A stretch of 36,216 bases of DNA from an uncultured Candidatus Saccharibacteria bacterium. Lineage in GTDB: Bacteria; Patescibacteriota; Saccharimonadia; Saccharimonadales; Saccharimonadaceae. Positions 33,412-36,216 of this stretch are shown here, in pieces. A program made the position numbers and the translations under genes. The stretch is from contig CAMZIV010000002.1 of the NCBI GenBank assembly GCA_947307355.1, positions 1-36,216 on the forward strand, given 5' to 3'. Numbering within the stretch: the first letter of the stretch is position 1; every line of letters begins with the position of its first letter. Below the pieces are notes generated by a model. That model saw nothing but the letters and a program-made list of their open reading frames with translations, made no database searches and was not told the DNA's origin.

Positions 33412-33600
33412 TAAAACTGGACTCATAGGCTTTGCATTTGTGTGCTTACTTATATTGTTGTAGTGATTTATTCATTTACGATTCAAAAAGTATCAAATGT
33501 GTTTTTATTTTCGATTGTGCCAGTCATTGGTTTTACGCTTTCGACGTTGTCTCTTGGCGGTGTTCGTAAAATTTGGGAAAAGTGTATCAAGAATAAATAA
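33407..33600 (+). pseudogene. Frameshifted remnant of a small membrane protein
   Basis: One frame reads a hydrophobic stretch, TGLIGFAFVCLLILL, and stops at TAG 33461. The next frame continues from 33457 as VVVIYSFTIQKVSNVFLFS, then a second hydrophobic part and GGVRKIWEKCIKNK to TAA 33598. A single lost base near 33457-33462 would join the two into a two-helix membrane protein. No start codon with a ribosome site or promoter was found. A short intact gene from GTG 33463 (45 codons) is an alternative. Confidence 0.5.
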
Positions 33601-34617
33601 TTAAAAATCAAAGTCCAGATAGACGTATTTATCCATACTATAAGATAAATTTTTGTCGATGGCAGCTTTGGCGATTTTGCAAACTTTGGAGATGCGCTCG
33701 CCTTTAAAAAGCGGATCGATATAGCGAACTTTTACTTTTTGTTTGACATAGTAAACGCCTTCGGGTTTTGTGCTAGAAACATGAATTGTTTTGGCTTTTG
33801 CCCACGAATTAAAGACGTCTTTATATTTGGAGTTTTGAATAATTTCAATAATATCCGATTCTTTTTTGTTGTACAAATCTTCGAGTGTAATTTTGCCATC
33901 GTCTTTTAGGCGCTTTAAAATGTCGGCAATGAATTGCATGGAATAGCGGCGCTTGTCGTTACGGTAGCTTACGGACATCGTGCTAGTTACTTTTACAAAT
34001 TTTCTTGCGATGGCTTTGGTCTTAAAACCAAGTTCAATTTCGCCGGATTCATTTTTTTCAATTTCGATATCGTCGTAGATTTCCTTGATTTCGTCGAGTG
34101 TGAGCTGTTTATAAATATAAAACGCATTTGAAAGGGAATATTCGAGCCTGTCCGCAGAAAGTTGAGGAGTGTCGTTGTCCGCGATTGGATAAATATGATA
34201 GTCGTCGATTTCTTCGATTTTGATTCCATCGCGTTTTAGGAGTTTCATCACGTCGGATGACTTTTTGATAAAAGTCGTGGTGAGATCTTCGGTAGATTCT
34301 TGCTTTTCGTAATCGCCGTTTAAAAAGTCCACGCAATGCTTGAAAGCGGGAGTAGAAATGTCGTGAAAAAGCCCAGCCAGGGTTTGCTTTTTGTCATGCG
34401 TAAAATGCCAAACGATGAGAGCTACGGCAATGGAGTGATCCAAGCTAGAATAAAAAGTCTTATCTTCGTCGCTAAACAAATCGGTATAAATAGTACCGCA
34501 AGTAACGCTAACATATTTTTGAGTTTGGAGTTCTTTGGTGTTGATATATTCGTCCAGCCACTCCGGAAAATCCGCGCTGAGAATTTTGTAATATTTAGTA
34601 GTGTCGGCTTGTTGCAT
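33601..34617 (-). CDS. HD-superfamily metal-dependent phosphohydrolase
   Basis: The 338-residue protein contains an HD domain near the N-terminus: DHSIAVALIVW supplies the first His, and LAGLFHDISTPAFKH supplies the His-Asp pair and a later His. A further Asp follows in SADRLEYSLSNAF. The fold occurs in dNTPases, nucleotidases and cyclic-nucleotide phosphodiesterases; the actual substrate is unknown. ATG 34617 is chosen because a minus-strand TATAAT (34624-34629) ends exactly 6 nt upstream; an in-frame ATG at 34623 touches the box. It is divergent from the HAD phosphatase gene. Confidence 0.85.
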   Translation of the reverse strand: MQQADTTKYYKILSADFPEWLDEYINTKELQTQKYVSVTCGTIYTDLFSDEDKTFYSSLDHSIAVALIVWHFTHDKKQTLAGLFHDISTPAFKHCVDFLNGDYEKQESTEDLTTTFIKKSSDVMKLLKRDGIKIEEIDDYHIYPIADNDTPQLSADRLEYSLSNAFYIYKQLTLDEIKEIYDDIEIEKNESGEIELGFKTKAIARKFVKVTSTMSVSYRNDKRRYSMQFIADILKRLKDDGKITLEDLYNKKESDIIEIIQNSKYKDVFNSWAKAKTIHVSSTKPEGVYYVKQKVKVRYIDPLFKGERISKVCKIAKAAIDKNLSYSMDKYVYLDFDF

Positions 34618-34653
34618 AGACATATTATAGCATTTTGTTGATATAATACTTGT

Positions 34654-35412
34654 ATGAATAGCACAGAGATTGAAAGTAAGATGGTTTTGTTTTCCGATTT
34701 TGATCTAACGTTGTTTTTTAGAGAAGATGAGGTAAAAACTGAAGAAAATATTAAAGCCATTGAAAAATGGCGAGACAATGGTAATCAGTTTTGCATTGTG
34801 ACTGGACGTAGTTTCAGAAGCATTACAGAACATTTTCCAAAGATTAAAGACATTTGCGATTATTATATTGTTGATGGTGGCTCGATTGTATTGAATAAAA
34901 ATGGAGAACTTTTGAGAGCTTTTTATTTTGACCCAACTGTAGTTGCTGGAGTGGTTGAGTTTTCAAAAAGTTTTCCGGAAATACCGGCGACTTATTATTA
35001 CACTCCAAATTCTGAAGATGCGGACTATAAAACAGAAAATGTAACGAAACTCAGGCTTTGGTTTGCAGATGTGAGCCTACTTGGTGCGATGGCTGCGAAA
35101 ATTCGTGAAGCTTTTCCGGTGTTTGCGTTTACACTTGATGCGGGCCAACCAACTCACAAAGCTTTGGCCGGGAGAAAAGGTTTTATTGAAATAGTGCCGA
35201 ATCAATTTGGCAAAAGTAATGCGATTAGTTTTTTGCAACAAGAAGCAAATATCGCTACTAGTAATATCGTGACTGTTGGTGATGGATTAAATGATTATGA
35301 AATGGTGCGTGATTTTAATGGATTTGCAATTAAAGGTTCGGAACTTGCGAATGATTTTAAGGATTTAAAAACTACGGAATCGATTTCAACATTAATAAGG
35401 AGCATGTTATGA
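34654..35412 (+). CDS. HAD-superfamily (Cof-type) phosphatase
   Basis: A 252-residue hydrolase with nucleophile Asp15 and acid Asp17 in LFSDFDLTLFF, motif II in CIVTGRSFRS, a cap domain in the middle (type IIB), a Lys in NQFGKSNAISFL and motif IV VTVGDGLNDYEMV. Cof-type enzymes remove phosphate from sugar phosphates, FMN or PLP; which applies is not visible. TGATATAAT ends exactly 6 nt before ATG 34654. The stop overlaps the start of mazG copy 2 (ATGA), so the HAD, MazG and histidine-phosphatase genes form one operon. Confidence 0.9.
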   Translation: MNSTEIESKMVLFSDFDLTLFFREDEVKTEENIKAIEKWRDNGNQFCIVTGRSFRSITEHFPKIKDICDYYIVDGGSIVLNKNGELLRAFYFDPTVVAGVVEFSKSFPEIPATYYYTPNSEDADYKTENVTKLRLWFADVSLLGAMAAKIREAFPVFAFTLDAGQPTHKALAGRKGFIEIVPNQFGKSNAISFLQQEANIATSNIVTVGDGLNDYEMVRDFNGFAIKGSELANDFKDLKTTESISTLIRSML

Positions 35413-35720
35413 AAGATGCACAAGAAAAAGTAAAAGGATTGGTTGAGAGATATAATCTTAGCGGCGATATAAATGTGAAATACATCGATTTAACCTCTGA
35501 GATTGGTGAGCTCGGCAAGGAAATATTAAAAGGCAGCGATTACGGTGCGAAAGATTTTGCTAAAACTGAAGACGCGACGATGGAGCTTGGGGATGTGTTG
35601 TTTTCTTTGATTTGTGTGGCAAATGAGCTAGGTATTGATATGAGCGAAGCACTAGACAGGGTGCTAGCAAAATATGCTGGGCGTTTTGAAGAAAAATCTG
35701 ATATTGGTTCAGGTAGATAA
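35409..35720 (+). CDS. MazG-like nucleotide pyrophosphohydrolase, copy 2
   Basis: The 103-residue protein shares the TSEIGELGKEIL and MELGDVLFSLICVANELGID motifs with copy 1 at 33103-33411. Differences are clustered in the N-terminal helix and the loops, so metal binding is kept. AAGGAG (35397-35402) lies in the end of the HAD gene, and the start overlaps its stop by 4 nt. The next gene starts directly after the stop. Having two MazG-like enzymes 2 kb apart suggests either dosage or split substrate ranges (inference). Confidence 0.88.
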   Translation: MKDAQEKVKGLVERYNLSGDINVKYIDLTSEIGELGKEILKGSDYGAKDFAKTEDATMELGDVLFSLICVANELGIDMSEALDRVLAKYAGRFEEKSDIGSGR

Positions 35721-36216
35721 ATGAAAATAATTCTAGCTAGACACGGAGAGACGAACTGGAATTTAACTGGCCAGCTGATTGGACAACAGGATATTGTTTT
35801 AAATGAGCGTGGTAAGGAACAGGCGAAAATTTTGCGTGATAAGTTGGCGGGTGTACAGTTTGATGTTTGTTATTCTTCGCCGCTGGCGCGTGCAAAAGAA
35901 ACTGCAGAAATTGTTTGCGAGGGTAGGTGCCAGGTGATTTGTGATAATCGGCTAATGGAAAGATTTGGTGGAATTATGGAAGGCAAGGTGATAAATGATT
36001 GGAATAGTTTTGATAATGATGCGACTGTGGAAACGGGCGATAGCTTGCTTTCGCGGGCGACAAGTTTTATTGAGGATTTGAAAAAGACAAATTATGACAC
36101 GGTGCTGGTTGTGAGTCATAATGGTTTAATAAAAAATTTGCAGCATGTTATTGCGGGAAATAATGGCGAAGTGGATTATAGAATTGGCGGACTTCCAAAT
36201 TGTGGATTTGAGATTT
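35721..36216 (+). CDS. Histidine phosphatase (phosphoglycerate mutase-like), cut by window edge
   Basis: The frame starts MKIILARHGETNWNLTGQ, with the catalytic RHG motif (Arg7, His8, Gly9) and Glu10, and stays open to the window end (165 residues seen). CYSSPLARAKETAEIV is the second Arg motif, MERFGGIMEG follows, and VLVVSHNGLIKNL carries the second catalytic His. The family includes cofactor-dependent mutases, alpha-ribazole phosphatases and broad phosphatases. Because gpmI already serves glycolysis here, a metabolite phosphatase is more likely. It starts immediately after the mazG stop codon. Confidence 0.9.
   Translation, partial: MKIILARHGETNWNLTGQLIGQQDIVLNERGKEQAKILRDKLAGVQFDVCYSSPLARAKETAEIVCEGRCQVICDNRLMERFGGIMEGKVINDWNSFDNDATVETGDSLLSRATSFIEDLKKTNYDTVLVVSHNGLIKNLQHVIAGNNGEVDYRIGGLPNCGFEI

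Noticed and set aside
1-36216. CRISPR array
   Set aside because: No regularly spaced short repeats were seen; the ychF copies are too few and irregularly spaced.
1-36216. UGA recoded as glycine (as in some CPR groups)
   Set aside because: TGA closes several clear genes (for example 27378-27380 and 35410-35412), and no family alignment needs TGA read through.

Overview
The window looks like a chromosomal segment of a small-genome Patescibacteria/CPR bacterium, most likely a Candidatus Saccharibacteria (TM7) relative. This placement is inferred from gene style, not from a marker-gene tree. Genes are densely packed, and several enzymes are shorter than usual (Pgi, YchF, TsaB). Secreted proteins of low similarity carry FISUMP and InlB-type domains, and nucleotide-handling enzymes are numerous. 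TGA is used as a normal stop, which argues against the recoded Gracilibacteria/Absconditabacteria.

Layout. 1-6.4 kb: tRNA-Pro (cut by the edge), a secreted repeat/FISUMP protein, ftsH, an M1 aminopeptidase and tRNA-Leu. 6.45-6.7 kb: a minus-strand promoter-to-terminator unit that may be an unrecognised structured RNA. 6.7-12 kb: glycolysis and sugar activation (pgi, gpmI, an AMP-forming ligase, galU). 12-16.1 kb: a membrane-anchored protein, then a CIRCE-controlled clpC-clpP operon and a 34-codon basic protein. 16.2-22.2 kb: a putative lipoprotein, tsaB-tsaE (t6A modification), a MurC-type ligase and a 981-residue secreted protein. 22.2-28.4 kb: radA, ruvA, ruvC, a membrane-anchored protein, rplS with an acidic tail, an rnhB-yraN fusion and ychF. 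28.4-31.8 kb: an AT-rich accessory patch with an orphan gene, a methyltransferase, an acyltransferase and a hydrolase. In this patch the 5' end of ychF recurs twice. 31.8-36.2 kb: small hydrolases that look like nucleotide or metabolite clean-up (deoxyribosyltransferase-like, Nif3-like, two MazG paralogues, HD, HAD, and a histidine phosphatase cut by the edge).

Regulation has a clear signature. Most first genes have an extended -10 box (TGnTATAAT) placed so that the base seven past the box is the A of the start ATG. In 13 cases the gap is exactly 6 nt. This predicts leaderless mRNAs. Shine-Dalgarno sites appear mainly on internal operon genes and on a few genes with real leaders. The spacing was used here to choose starts.

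The most interesting structures are the leaderless-promoter rule, overlapping face-to-face -10 boxes between tsaE and murC, the unidentified minus-strand RNA unit, the repeated ychF 5' ends that delimit two gene cassettes, and large palindromes whose arms copy the ends of radA/ruvA and ruvC.
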